A DNA stretch of 64,000 bases from Mycolicibacterium chubuense NBB4 (GCF_000266905.1 NC_018027.1:310001-374000), one strand, 5' to 3'; counted from the stretch's first letter, positions 46,408 to 55,765 are shown. Numbers and translations: made by a program. Notes: generated from the letters alone by a model not told the origin.

Positions 46408-47802
46408 TCAGGTGGTCGTCGGGACGCGCGGCGCCCGCAGGGCGCGGCGACGTTCGGCCAGCCCGAGAACACCCAGCACCATGGTGGCGGCGGCAGCCGT
46501 CCACCCGCCTCGTGCACTCGACAGGACCGCTCCGCCGACGGCGACCGGAGCGAGCAGCGCAACGGGGTCGCGCCGGCCGGCGCGCACCCGATCGAGAGCC
46601 GCCGGGGTGCCGGAGATCAGGTTGGCGGCGATGAGCGCGGCGTGCAGGGCTCCGGGCCGGCCGCGCCTGGGCGCCCGCGCCACGGCCGCGGCGCACCACA
46701 GTGCCAACGTGGCGTCGTGGACGCGGTCGATCACCCGGCGTCCGGCTGCCCGATCATCGCTGCCGGATCCCAGCGCCGGACTCGAGCCGACCGCACCGTC
46801 GGCGAGGCCGTCGATGAGCTCCCGTGCCGCGCCGGTGGAGGACCGGGCGGGCTGCCAGCCCAGTTCCTGACGCGCCTTCGTGGTGTCCATCACCGGGGAC
46901 CTGGTCGCCACGTCGTACCAGCCGGGAGTCACGGCCACCGCGCGGAACCGGTGCAGAGCGGTGACGGCCGTGCGCATCACCGGCGGGCTCACCTCGACCG
47001 GGCGGGCTCCGACCAGGCTCGCGATGGCCGTGCAGTCGAGGGCGTCGGCCGCGATGTTGTAGGAGCCCTGTGCGCGCTGCTGCATCAACCTCACCACCGC
47101 GTCGCCGACGTCGTCCGCGTGGACGAACTGCAGTGCCAGTCCTTTCGGCAGCGGAAGAATCGGCAGAAGCCGCCGCTGCAGCAGCTTCACCGCGGCCCGG
47201 GGGATGAACGGTCCCAGATACAGCGACCTGATCTCGAACGCCGCGTCGCGCTGCACCACCACGGTCGGCCGGAAGCGCGCTACCAGGATGTCGGGCTGGT
47301 CGATCTCGAACTGATCCAGCAGCGTCTCGACGACGACCTTGTGCCGGCTGTAGGTCGAGGAGCTCTGTCCGGATGCGGGCCACGTCTCGGAGACTGGTGT
47401 CGCCGACCTGCTGGGGGCGTAGACGCCGAGGCTCGACGCGTAGACGAGATGGCTGACTCCGGCGAGCCTCATGGCCTCCAGCACCGCCTGGGTGCCAAGC
47501 ACATTCGCGCGGTACAGGTACTCCTCGTCGTCCACCGGCTGCACGGCGAGCGCCAGATGGATGACGACGTCGACGTCGCGCATCGCCGGCGCCAACTCGG
47601 AGGCCGCGCTCGGGGTCGACAGGTCGACCGCGTGCCAGCGCATGCCCTCGTAGAGCGCCCCCGCGGTCGGTGGCCGCCGGCACACGCCGACCAGTTCGGC
47701 GTCGGGTTCGGAACGGGCGAGTGCGCGCAGCACACCGGCGCCGACGTTGCCGGAGGCGCCGGTGACCAGGATGCGGCGGCGCTGGTTGAGGTGCGATGTC
47801 AT
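46408..47802 (-). CDS. NAD-dependent epimerase/dehydratase with C-terminal membrane segments
   Basis: 464 aa from ATG 47802. Rossmann motif ILVTGASGNVGAGVLRALA, then YASSLGVYAPS (Ser) and YSRHKVVVE (Tyr and Lys of the extended-SDR active site). After about residue 330 the chain becomes Ala/Arg-rich and ends with two hydrophobic segments (about residues 405-450), unusual for the family. Possibly acts on a membrane-bound sugar or sterol. It diverges from the MFS exporter gene. Substrate unknown. Confidence 0.82.
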   Translation of the reverse strand: MTSHLNQRRRILVTGASGNVGAGVLRALARSEPDAELVGVCRRPPTAGALYEGMRWHAVDLSTPSAASELAPAMRDVDVVIHLALAVQPVDDEEYLYRANVLGTQAVLEAMRLAGVSHLVYASSLGVYAPSRSATPVSETWPASGQSSSTYSRHKVVVETLLDQFEIDQPDILVARFRPTVVVQRDAAFEIRSLYLGPFIPRAAVKLLQRRLLPILPLPKGLALQFVHADDVGDAVVRLMQQRAQGSYNIAADALDCTAIASLVGARPVEVSPPVMRTAVTALHRFRAVAVTPGWYDVATRSPVMDTTKARQELGWQPARSSTGAARELIDGLADGAVGSSPALGSGSDDRAAGRRVIDRVHDATLALWCAAAVARAPRRGRPGALHAALIAANLISGTPAALDRVRAGRRDPVALLAPVAVGGAVLSSARGGWTAAAATMVLGVLGLAERRRALRAPRVPTTT

Positions 47803-47920
47803 GACAGACCTTCGGACGGAGTTGCGCTCAGGGATACACCGTCGGCCGCATCTGAAACCCCGGTGTCGGCACAGGCGGTGGATCGCTACTGTGGCGGCAA
47901 GAGGTGAGTCGGAGGCAGGC

Positions 47921-49417
47921 GTGGTCGAAGCGACCGGGTTGAGGATGGGTTCTGCCGCCGGTCGGTGGGTGCTGTTGGCCACGGTGCTGGGATCCGGGAT
48001 CGTGATGATCGACGGCACCGTCGTGAACGTCGCGCTGCCCCACATCGGCGACGACCTCGGATCGGGCTTCGGCGGTCTTCAGTGGATCATCAACGCGTAC
48101 ACCCTCTCGCTGGCGTCGCTGATCCTGCTCGGTGGCGCCCTCGGCGATCACTTCGGCCGGCGGCGGGTGTTCGTCATCGGGGTGGCCTGGTTCGCGCTCG
48201 CGTCGCTTGCCTGTGGTCTGGCGTCCACGACCGAGGCGCTGATCGCGGCGAGGGCCATGCAGGGTGTCGGGGGTGCGCTGCTGACGCCTGGGAGCCTGGC
48301 CCTGATCTCCGCGTCCTTCCGCGGCACCGACCGGGCGGCCGCGATCGGTGCCTGGTCCGGCCTGGGCGGCATCGCCGCCGCCGTTGGGCCCTTCGTCGGC
48401 GGATACCTCGTCGAATGGAGCTGGCGCGCAGTCTTTCTCATCAATCTTCCGCTCGCCGGGATCGTCATCGCGGTGACGGTGCTGCGCGTTCCGGAAAGCT
48501 GTGATCGGACGACACCGCGAGGCCTGGACATGTCCGGTGCCGTGCTGACGGCGCTGGGCCTCGGAGCGCTGACCTATGGGTTGACCGGCCTGGGGAACCG
48601 CGGCCCCACCCCGGACGCCGTGGTGTCCCTGGTCGTCGGCGCGCTCGCGCTGACGGCCTTCGTCATCGTCGAACGTCGCTCCCGGCATCCGCTGATACCG
48701 CTGGTGTTGTTCTCCGACAGGATTTTTCGCGTCACCAACGTAATGACGCTGTTGATCTACGGCGCGCTCGGGGCGGCATTCCTCCTGCTGGTGCTCCAGT
48801 TGCAGACCGTCGCCGGGTTCAGTCCCCTCGCGGCGGGTACCGCGCTGTTGCCTTTCACCGTGGTCATGCTGGTGTTCTCGGCGCGCGCGGGCGTGCTCGC
48901 CGCCCGGATCGGGCCGCGGTTGCCGATGACGATCGGGCCGCTGATCGCCGCCGCCGGCCTGATGCTGATGACCCGGATCGGCGCCGACGCATCGTGGGTG
49001 TCAGACGTCCTGCCCGCTGCGGCGGTGTTCGGCGCCGGCATGGTGCTCGTCGTGGCACCGCTGACCACGGCGGTGCTGGACTCCGCGCCGCAGAACATGG
49101 CGGGAGCGGCCTCGGGGGTGAACAATGCGGTGGCGCGTGCGGGCGGACTACTGGCGGTGGCCGTACTGCCGGGGCTGGCGGGAATCAGCGGCGCCGACTA
49201 TGCGGACCCCGCGGCGTTCGACATCGGATTCCACCGCGCCGTCGTGATCTCGGCGGCCCTGATGGTGGTCGCCTCCATGGTGGCCGCGCTCGGAATACAT
49301 CGCCGCTCAACACCGCTCGAGCACGACGATCGGATCCGGGTCGACGAGTGCGCCCACTGCGCGATCAGTGGGCCGCCGCTGCATCCGGCGGGCGGGTCGG
49401 ACAGCGCGCCGAACTGA
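47921..49417 (+). CDS. MFS multidrug exporter, DHA2/EmrB-QacA family
   Basis: 498 aa with 14 predicted membrane segments. Signatures are the acidic IDGTVVNVALP in segment 1, GGALGDHFGRRRVF in loop 2 and ARAMQGVGGALLTPG. It exports drugs or lipids by proton antiport. GTG 47921 has GGAGG upstream. The stop codon lies inside the left arm of a 20-bp inverted repeat. The cytoplasmic tail has a cysteine pair (ECAHC). Confidence 0.9.
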   Translation: MVEATGLRMGSAAGRWVLLATVLGSGIVMIDGTVVNVALPHIGDDLGSGFGGLQWIINAYTLSLASLILLGGALGDHFGRRRVFVIGVAWFALASLACGLASTTEALIAARAMQGVGGALLTPGSLALISASFRGTDRAAAIGAWSGLGGIAAAVGPFVGGYLVEWSWRAVFLINLPLAGIVIAVTVLRVPESCDRTTPRGLDMSGAVLTALGLGALTYGLTGLGNRGPTPDAVVSLVVGALALTAFVIVERRSRHPLIPLVLFSDRIFRVTNVMTLLIYGALGAAFLLLVLQLQTVAGFSPLAAGTALLPFTVVMLVFSARAGVLAARIGPRLPMTIGPLIAAAGLMLMTRIGADASWVSDVLPAAAVFGAGMVLVVAPLTTAVLDSAPQNMAGAASGVNNAVARAGGLLAVAVLPGLAGISGADYADPAAFDIGFHRAVVISAALMVVASMVAALGIHRRSTPLEHDDRIRVDECAHCAISGPPLHPAGGSDSAPN

Positions 49418-49470
49418 GGTTCCCGGTTGTTGATCGAGCCGAAATCACAGCCGGGAACCTCAGTTCGGCG
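49407..49470. terminator. Perfect 20-bp inverted repeat between convergent genes
   Basis: CGCCGAACTGAGGTTCCCGG (49407-49426) is perfectly complementary to 49451-49470, with a 24-base loop. The MFS stop falls in the left arm and the esterase-lipocalin stop is 13 bases past the right arm. It would form the same strong hairpin in both transcripts. The arm tips resemble those of the 65-bp repeat family (CGCCGAACT) but the interior differs. Confidence 0.75.
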
Positions 49471-49482
49471 TCAGGTCGGGTG

Positions 49483-51333
49483 TCACGCCGACGCGGAGCC
49501 CGCCGCCGCTGCACCCGGCTGGCGGGTCTGGGTGATCCGTCCCCGCACCCCGTCGACCGACGCCCGGTCCAGCAGCTGCTGATAGAACTCGGGCGAGACG
49601 GTGGGCGTGCGGCTGAGCAGGAACCCGGACAGCCCGGTGGGGTCGGTGACGATGGCCCAGCTGTAGTCGGGGGCGAGGTCGACGATCCAGTAGTTGCCCG
49701 GGGGATTGGCCTTCGGCTTGCCGAAGAACGTCACGTTGAGCTTGTTGTTGGCGGCGTCGACCGGCAGCGCCGCGCCGACGATGGCCGACTTCGGTCCGTT
49801 GTCGAAGAAGTAGTTGCCGGAGTTCTCGACCTTGATCGAGCCGTCGGGATTGAGGCTGTACACGGCCTTCGTGTTGACCAGGCCGATCGAGAAGAACTGC
49901 TTGACGCTGCCCACCTCGTACCAGGTGCCGAGGTAGCTGTTGACGTCGACGACCGGCGGGGGAGCGAGCACGACCCCGGCGGCGTCGCCCAGCACGAGGT
50001 ACTGATCGGGGGCCCCGTAGATGCCGGTTCCGTCGGTCGGGCCGAGTCCCTGGTACAGGTCGTTGATCCACCCCGTGGCCAGCGTGTAGACGGCTGTGGT
50101 GTTGCCGGGCGGGGAGAACCGCGTCACCAGCTGGGACAGCAGATCGACGATCGGATTGCCGCCGATCAGCGAGTCGACGTGCGAGCCGTGCGCCAGCGTC
50201 ACCCCGACGAACTGACCGGGCCGGGCAGCGACGAGTTCCCGGGTGGTGGCCCCGAACAGGTTCCCCAGCTGAGGCGGCGCAGCGATCTGATAGACGGGGA
50301 TGAAGGGGTCGTTCAGGCGCTGCAGCGCATCGGGCACGACTGTGGGGAAGGCGAAGCCGTCGAACATCACGACGCCGCGGAGGTTGCCGCCGTTGGCCGG
50401 GTCGGCCGCGTAGTAGCCCCCGGCCGCTGCGGCGAGGCCACCGCCCGCGGAGTGACCCGTGAGGACGAAGTCCTCGGGCAGCGTGCCCACGAAGCCGGCC
50501 GCGGCCGCGCTGGAGTTCAGTGATGCCTCGTCGCCGAGGAACATCGCGGCGACGGCCTGCTGCGTCGGCACGCCGTTGAGCCAGCAGCCGCCACAGCGCA
50601 GTGACGGAAACGAGGGCAGGTTGGGTGCCACGACGATGCTGTTGGTCTGCTGCGACAGATTCTCGGCCAGCGCGGAGTAGAAGAATTTCCGGCCCATGAA
50701 CCCGTGCTGCAGCCAGATCACGCCGGTCGCCGAGACCGAACCGTCGGCCTGAGTGGGGAAATACCAGTCCGCTCCGGTCGTGAAACCCTTTGTGCCGATC
50801 GGGATGTCGAGGGTGGCGTGACCGGTCTTGACGCCGCTCACCGTGGTGGACGCGGCCGGGGCCGAGAGTGCCTGCGGCTCCGGCGTCGCCGTCGTCTCGG
50901 GACGCACCGGCTTGGCGGCCGCCGTCAGCACATTCAGCGCCGCGCCGGCGAGCGGTCCGGGCGAGCGGCGTTTCGGGGCGTCCGAACTTCGCGCTTCGAC
51001 CGCGTCCGGCTGTCGGAGCGTGACGAGCCTGCCGGATCTGACGCGTGAGGGCCGGGTGTCGGATGCGTCGTCTGCCTCTGCATGTCGGCGCTTGCCGAGC
51101 GACGGCGGCGACGACGGATCCGAGGGCGACGCCGCTGCCTCGCGGCCGGCCTTGGCTTTGCGGGTCAGTGAGTGACGGGTCGGCGAGGAGTTCTGGTCGG
51201 CTGACCGGCTGGCCGGACCAGCGCCGTCGGACGAGTCCGTGTCGGCCGCGGCGACGCCATGCCCGGCGCTGAGCGCGATACCTGCACCCACGCCCACGAC
51301 CCCTACCCAGTAACCCCAGTGTCTCGACGTCAC
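49483..51333 (-). CDS. Secreted esterase/lipase fused to a lipocalin domain
   Basis: 616 aa. An N-terminal export segment (residues 8-30) is followed by about 100 residues of Ser/Arg/Ala-rich low complexity. The alpha/beta-hydrolase domain has WLQHGFMGRKFFYS, the nucleophile elbow LTGHSAGGGLAAAAGG (Ser near 292) and AHGSHVDS (His). The C-terminal domain from about residue 463 is a lipocalin (NSYLGTWYEVGSVKQFF, then YNPDG-like and KLNVTFFG strands, NYWIVDLAPDYSWAIV). Enzyme plus lipid-carrier in one secreted chain suggests capture and hydrolysis of a hydrophobic ester. ATG 51333. Confidence 0.87.
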   Translation of the reverse strand: MTSRHWGYWVGVVGVGAGIALSAGHGVAAADTDSSDGAGPASRSADQNSSPTRHSLTRKAKAGREAAASPSDPSSPPSLGKRRHAEADDASDTRPSRVRSGRLVTLRQPDAVEARSSDAPKRRSPGPLAGAALNVLTAAAKPVRPETTATPEPQALSAPAASTTVSGVKTGHATLDIPIGTKGFTTGADWYFPTQADGSVSATGVIWLQHGFMGRKFFYSALAENLSQQTNSIVVAPNLPSFPSLRCGGCWLNGVPTQQAVAAMFLGDEASLNSSAAAAGFVGTLPEDFVLTGHSAGGGLAAAAGGYYAADPANGGNLRGVVMFDGFAFPTVVPDALQRLNDPFIPVYQIAAPPQLGNLFGATTRELVAARPGQFVGVTLAHGSHVDSLIGGNPIVDLLSQLVTRFSPPGNTTAVYTLATGWINDLYQGLGPTDGTGIYGAPDQYLVLGDAAGVVLAPPPVVDVNSYLGTWYEVGSVKQFFSIGLVNTKAVYSLNPDGSIKVENSGNYFFDNGPKSAIVGAALPVDAANNKLNVTFFGKPKANPPGNYWIVDLAPDYSWAIVTDPTGLSGFLLSRTPTVSPEFYQQLLDRASVDGVRGRITQTRQPGAAAAGSASA

Positions 51334-51463
51334 GGTGGGAATGTAACCGCGCCGCGGTCGGCCGCGAAGAAAATCGACGTCGACGTCAGCGTGACGTCAC
51401 TTCGGACCGTGGGGTTGACGGTAACGCTTCGGCGCCGGCGGGCAGGAGAGTAGACCCTGCGGT

Positions 51464-52261
51464 ATGAGTTTCGATCCGCAATTCGCCCGCGACACAGTTC
51501 TTCCGCTCGTCGAGGCCGCCTATCAGGTCTTCGACCATCCCGACGCAGACCCGACACTTCCGGCCGGTTATCAGAAGACAGCACTGCTCAAAGCGAATCC
51601 GACCCTGCTCGACGTGGTGCCAGGGCTCTCCGAGAGGGCCCGCTCCTACGTCCGAACAGTGGCCGGTGAACCCACGGTGTTCGGTCTGGTCGGCAAGAAC
51701 GCCGCGGCCAAGACCGCTTTCGTCGCGATCCGCGGTACCCGTACGGAGACGGAATGGTTGGACAACCTCGACTTCGACACCACGGCATACCGGCCGGTGC
51801 CCAACTTCGGCGACGTCCACATGGGATGGATGGGGCTCTACGAGAGCATGCGCGCCAATCTGGCGGCGAATCTGCCGGCCGCCTGCGCGGGCTGCCAGAA
51901 ACTGATCGTCACCGGACACAGCCTCGGTGCTGCGCTGGCGGTGCTCGCGGCACCGGATATCGCCAAGAATCTCTCGGTCCCGGAACCGGAACTGACGACC
52001 TTCGGGGGTCCACGGCCCGGGCTCTACGACTTCGTCGTGCCGTTCAATCTGCTGATCGACACCTGCTTCCGGGTGGTCAACCTCTTCGATATCGTCCCGC
52101 ACCTGCCCCTGGCGTTGCCGGAACTGCCCTACACGCACGTGGGCGTGCAGATCGCCGTGAATTCGGGTGGCTCCATCGACCAGACCTACCGCCACAGCGT
52201 GGACGCGTACCGCGCCGGCCTGACCGGCCTGATGAGTACCGAACCGGCCTGGGCGGCTTGA
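51464..52261 (+). CDS. Lipase class 3-like alpha/beta-hydrolase
   Basis: 265 aa, no signal peptide. Class 3 lipase signature LIVTGHSLGAALAVLAA (Ser near residue 153), Asp in VNLFDIVPHLP and His in TYRHSVDAY, giving a full triad. FVAIRGTRTETEWLDNLDFDT is the usual N-terminal oxyanion segment. ATG 51464. It diverges from the esterase-lipocalin gene across 130 bp, so the two lipid hydrolases may be co-regulated. Confidence 0.88.
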   Translation: MSFDPQFARDTVLPLVEAAYQVFDHPDADPTLPAGYQKTALLKANPTLLDVVPGLSERARSYVRTVAGEPTVFGLVGKNAAAKTAFVAIRGTRTETEWLDNLDFDTTAYRPVPNFGDVHMGWMGLYESMRANLAANLPAACAGCQKLIVTGHSLGAALAVLAAPDIAKNLSVPEPELTTFGGPRPGLYDFVVPFNLLIDTCFRVVNLFDIVPHLPLALPELPYTHVGVQIAVNSGGSIDQTYRHSVDAYRAGLTGLMSTEPAWAA

Positions 52262-52313
52262 GCAGTCTCGAGTTCTTCGAGCCGTGTAAGAAGCGGCTGC
52301 CAGCATCGGCGTC

Positions 52314-52811
52314 ATGGACTCACCGCGTTCGGGCTTCCGCCGGGCCGCCGCCGCGTCGTGGGCGCTCACCGGTATCGGCATCGTGGGCGTCGGAGCGGCC
52401 TCCGCGCTGGCCTACGCCGACACCGTCAAGCCGGCGCCGGCTGCTGATCCGGCCCCCGTCGTCGACGTCGCCCCGCCCCTGGCGCCGCCGCCGCCCGTTG
52501 CCGTGACCACGACGGTGTCGCCGCCGTCTCCACCGCCGCCGGCCGCGGCGCCGACCGTCGAGCAGGCCCCCCTCACCGCCGATACGTGGACCCCCGAGTA
52601 CACCCCGCAGACCACTGTCGAACAGGCTCCCGTCACCCGCCACGCGCCCGTCTACACCCCGCAGACCACGGTCGCGCAGACGCCCGTCACCGAGGACACG
52701 ACGGCGCCTGCGCCCACCGATCCCCCCAAGACGCAGTACCACCGGCGTACCCCGACGCCTACGGCTGCGCCGAGCTATTCACCGCCGATCGTGAGATCCC
52801 GCGGCTCATGA
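52314..52811 (+). CDS. Pro/Thr-rich single-pass membrane protein
   Basis: 165 aa. One membrane or export segment at about residues 14-35. The rest is proline/threonine-rich and disordered-looking, with two near-repeats of YTPQTTV (about residues 99 and 117). No flavinylation motif of the D-x2-(S/T)GAT type is visible. The stop overlaps the ApbE start (ATGA), so it is the first gene of the redox operon. It may act as a periplasmic linker. Function unknown. Confidence 0.75.
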   Translation: MDSPRSGFRRAAAASWALTGIGIVGVGAASALAYADTVKPAPAADPAPVVDVAPPLAPPPPVAVTTTVSPPSPPPPAAAPTVEQAPLTADTWTPEYTPQTTVEQAPVTRHAPVYTPQTTVAQTPVTEDTTAPAPTDPPKTQYHRRTPTPTAAPSYSPPIVRSRGS

Positions 52812-53734
52812 GCGTCTGCGCACCGCCCACCTGCACCGAATGGCAGCAGTGGAGCACCAGCATGGCGATCGCGGTGACCGATCCCGACCGCCTCGCCCGG
52901 GCGCGCGCCGAGGTCGACGCCGAACTCCAGGCCGTCGAGCGGGCCGCGTCCCGCTTCCGGCAGGACTCCGAGATCAGCGCGCTCGCGTCGTCGGCCGGCC
53001 GGCCGACCGAGGTGAGCGACGTCCTGGCCGTACTGCTCGAGGCCGCTCTCGCAGCGGCGCGCCTGACCGACGGCGACGTCGACCCGACGATCGGCGCCGC
53101 GTTGATCGCGCTCGGGTACGACCGAGATCTCGCTGACCTGGACTACGCGGACCCGCGTGCCGCGTCGATGACGATCCCGGCAACGTGGTCGATGGTCGAG
53201 TGGGACGGCCGGTTCGTCACGGTGCCACCGGGAGTGCTGCTCGACCTCGGTGCGACGGCGAAGGCGGTGGCCGCGGATCGCTGTGCGGCCCGGGTCCATT
53301 CGGCCACCGGCTGTGGTGTGCTCGTCAGTCTGGGCGGGGATATCGCGACGGCGGGTCCGGCTCCGCTCGACGGCTGGCAGGTGCTGGTTCACGACCATGA
53401 CGACGATCCCGCACAACAGGTGGGACTGCCGGCCGGGGGTGCGTTGGCGACGTCGAGCACCGTTCACCGCCGGTGGGGCAGAGGCGATGCGGTGGTCCAC
53501 CACATCCTCGACCCGCGAACTCGCCGGCCCGCCACCGCGGTGTGGCGCACGGTCAGCGTTGCCGCCGACTCCTGCTTCGCCGCCAACACAATCAGCACGG
53601 CCGCCATCGTTCGCGGCTGGCGCGCCCTGGAATGGATTGCCACCCTTCGTGTTCCAGCTCGGCTGATCGACAGCGACCGCCGCGTCCACACCATCGGAGC
53701 GTGGCCGGAGGCGCAGCCGGGTGACCCGCGATGA
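52808..53734 (+). CDS. ApbE-family FAD:protein FMN transferase
   Basis: 308 aa. ApbE domain with FRQDSEISAL at the N-terminus, LDLGATAKAVAADRCA (family GA.AKG-like helix), VLVSLGGDIATAG and VHHILDPRTRRPA, the FAD/Mg-binding region. ApbE attaches FMN to threonine in membrane redox proteins. No lipoprotein or clear export signal is seen. ATG 52808 overlaps the previous stop. The target protein is not obvious in this operon. Confidence 0.88.
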   Translation: MSVCAPPTCTEWQQWSTSMAIAVTDPDRLARARAEVDAELQAVERAASRFRQDSEISALASSAGRPTEVSDVLAVLLEAALAAARLTDGDVDPTIGAALIALGYDRDLADLDYADPRAASMTIPATWSMVEWDGRFVTVPPGVLLDLGATAKAVAADRCAARVHSATGCGVLVSLGGDIATAGPAPLDGWQVLVHDHDDDPAQQVGLPAGGALATSSTVHRRWGRGDAVVHHILDPRTRRPATAVWRTVSVAADSCFAANTISTAAIVRGWRALEWIATLRVPARLIDSDRRVHTIGAWPEAQPGDPR

Positions 53735-54309
53735 TCGACCAAGCGATGATGGATCAGGCCCTGTGGACGCTGGGCCGCGGCACCGGAATCACGGCACTCG
53801 GCTTTCTCACGCTCTCGGTCGCACTGGGCATCGCGACGCGTTCCGGTCGCCCGCTGCTGAGGCTGCCGCGGTTCGCCGTCGCCGATGTCCATCGATTCGG
53901 CGCGCTGGCCGCAACCCTGCTGATCGGCTCGCACATGGCATTGTTGTTCTTCGATCCCTACGCGCAACTGCGCCTCATCGACTTCGTCGTGCCGTTCCTC
54001 GGCGCCTACCGGCCGGTGTGGCTCGGGTTGGGCACGCTGGCCTTCGACATTCTCGCCGTCATCGTCCTGACCAGCATGCTGCGGCACCGCATCGGCCTGC
54101 GGGTCTTCCGCGCCGTGCATTGGGCGACCTACGCGTTGTGGCCGCTGGCACTCGCCCACGCGCTGGGCAACGGCACCGACACCGGTCATCGATGGTTTCT
54201 GGCCTTCGCCGCGAGTTGTGCTCTGCTGGTGGCGATCTCGCTGCTGTGGCGGTTGCGGACCGACTTCGTCGAGTACGCGCGGACCCGGATCTCGGCAGAC
54301 ACCCGATGA
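53731..54309 (+). CDS. Ferric-reductase-like haem membrane protein
   Basis: 192 aa with about five membrane segments. Histidines VHR/SHM (about 14 residues apart, near residue 55-69) and VHW/AHA (14 apart, near residue 133-147) match the paired axial haem ligands of the FRE/MsrQ fold. It would pass electrons across the membrane through two b-haems. ATG 53731 overlaps the ApbE stop by four bases. Confidence 0.85.
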   Translation: MIDQAMMDQALWTLGRGTGITALGFLTLSVALGIATRSGRPLLRLPRFAVADVHRFGALAATLLIGSHMALLFFDPYAQLRLIDFVVPFLGAYRPVWLGLGTLAFDILAVIVLTSMLRHRIGLRVFRAVHWATYALWPLALAHALGNGTDTGHRWFLAFAASCALLVAISLLWRLRTDFVEYARTRISADTR

Positions 54310-55535
54310 ACCACCAGCCTCCTGCGACCATTCGCCGGCTGCTCGCCGCGGAGGGACCCGCGCTGGCCGACCATCACCGGCGCTTCGGGCCGTTGCCCCG
54401 AGATGTCGGGCGGGACTTGATCACTGAACTCGATGGCGCGGGGCTGAGCGGACGCGGCGGCGGGGGCTTCCCCACCGGCCGCAAGATCGCCGCCGTCACC
54501 GGCCGCAAGCCGGTGGTGGTCGCCAACGGCGCCGAGGGGGAACCACTGAGCCGCAAGGACGCGGTCCTTCTCACCCATGCGCCGCACCTGGTGCTCGACG
54601 GCCTGGCTGCCGCCGCGGACGCGGTCCGAGCCGGCAGCACGTACGTCTACGTGCCGTCGCGACTGATCCCCGCGGTGTCGGGCGCCATCGACGAACGACG
54701 GGCCGCAGGACTCGAGCCACGCAAAATCAGCGTGGTGGAGGCTCCCGACACGTTCGTCGCGGGGGAGGAGTCGGCGGTCGTGCGGCGCATCGAGGGCGGA
54801 CCGGCGCTGCCGCGCGACCGAACGGTCATCACCGCAGTCTCCGGGGTACATGGGCGGCCGACGCTGGTCAACAACGTCGAAACGCTGGCCCACATCGGCC
54901 TGATCGCCCGGTTCGGGGCGCAGTGGTTCCGGTCGGTGGGCGATGAAACGGTGCCGGGCACCATGCTCGTCACCCTCTCCGGCGCTGTGCGCAACCGCCA
55001 TGTCGTCGAAACACCCACCGGCTCACCGCTGGCCGACGTGATCACCCGCGGTGGCGGCACTGACCCGCGCACTATGCGCGCGGTTCTGCTCGGCGGCTAT
55101 CACGGCACGTGGATCCCGGGTAGCGCGATCGACCGTGCGCGACTGTCGCGCTCCGCCCTCGTGCCACTCGGGGCGAGCCCCGGGGCCGGCATCGTCCATG
55201 CGCTGGCCGTCGGCGAGTGCGGACTCGCACGCACCGCGGACTTCGTTGCCTACCTTGCCGATCAGAGCGCCCGGCAATGCGGTCCCTGCCTCAACGGCCT
55301 GCCCCGCCTGGCCGAGCTGCTCGACGACCTCGCCTACGGCCGGGCCGACGACACCCTGCTCGAGGAGGTGCGTCGAACAGTCGGTCTCGTCGACGGCCGC
55401 GGCTCGTGCCGCCATCCGGACGGGACCGCGCGGCTGGTCCGGAGTGCCCTCGAGGCCTTCGCCTCCGACATCGAGCATCACCGCCGCAAACGCTGCGAGG
55501 CGGCGTTGGCGCCGGCGCCCGGGGTCCGGCCATGA
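54306..55535 (+). CDS. NuoF-like (51-kDa) NADH-binding flavoprotein with SLBB domain
   Basis: 409 aa. The FMN/NADH motif GLSGRGGGGFPTGRK lies near residues 45-59, and EGEPLSRKD and VAGEESAVVRRIEG match NuoF/RnfC-type proteins. An SLBB-type segment follows. The C-terminal iron-sulphur region reads ARQCGPC and GSCRHPDG, so one of the usual four cysteines is absent (Ala in its place). It probably oxidises NADH and passes electrons to the small ferredoxin. ATG 54306 overlaps the previous stop. Confidence 0.87.
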   Translation: MNHQPPATIRRLLAAEGPALADHHRRFGPLPRDVGRDLITELDGAGLSGRGGGGFPTGRKIAAVTGRKPVVVANGAEGEPLSRKDAVLLTHAPHLVLDGLAAAADAVRAGSTYVYVPSRLIPAVSGAIDERRAAGLEPRKISVVEAPDTFVAGEESAVVRRIEGGPALPRDRTVITAVSGVHGRPTLVNNVETLAHIGLIARFGAQWFRSVGDETVPGTMLVTLSGAVRNRHVVETPTGSPLADVITRGGGTDPRTMRAVLLGGYHGTWIPGSAIDRARLSRSALVPLGASPGAGIVHALAVGECGLARTADFVAYLADQSARQCGPCLNGLPRLAELLDDLAYGRADDTLLEEVRRTVGLVDGRGSCRHPDGTARLVRSALEAFASDIEHHRRKRCEAALAPAPGVRP

Positions 55536-55765
55536 CGATACGGCGGTCCCGGTTGCACATCGACTGGACACGGTGCGACGGTCGCGGACTCTGTGCCGAA
55601 CTTCTGCCCGGCGTTCTCGACCGCGACGACTGGGGGTACCCGGTGGCCCGGGACGGGTCGCGCGAACCCGCGATCGCCGCCCGCCAGCACACCTACGCCC
55701 GGGCAGCGGTCAGTCGTTGCCCGCGACTGGCTCTGTCGCTGATCCCGAACGAAGGCGACGAGTGA
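55532..55765 (+). CDS. Small 3Fe-4S-type ferredoxin
   Basis: 77 aa. Cysteines in RCDGRGLC (C-x5-C) and SRCPRL give three ligands in the order typical of actinobacterial 3Fe-4S ferredoxins. IDWTRCDGRGLCAELLP is the usual start. ATG 55532 overlaps the flavoprotein stop. Likely electron carrier between the NuoF-like protein and the haem membrane protein, or to a partner elsewhere. Confidence 0.87.
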   Translation: MTIRRSRLHIDWTRCDGRGLCAELLPGVLDRDDWGYPVARDGSREPAIAARQHTYARAAVSRCPRLALSLIPNEGDE

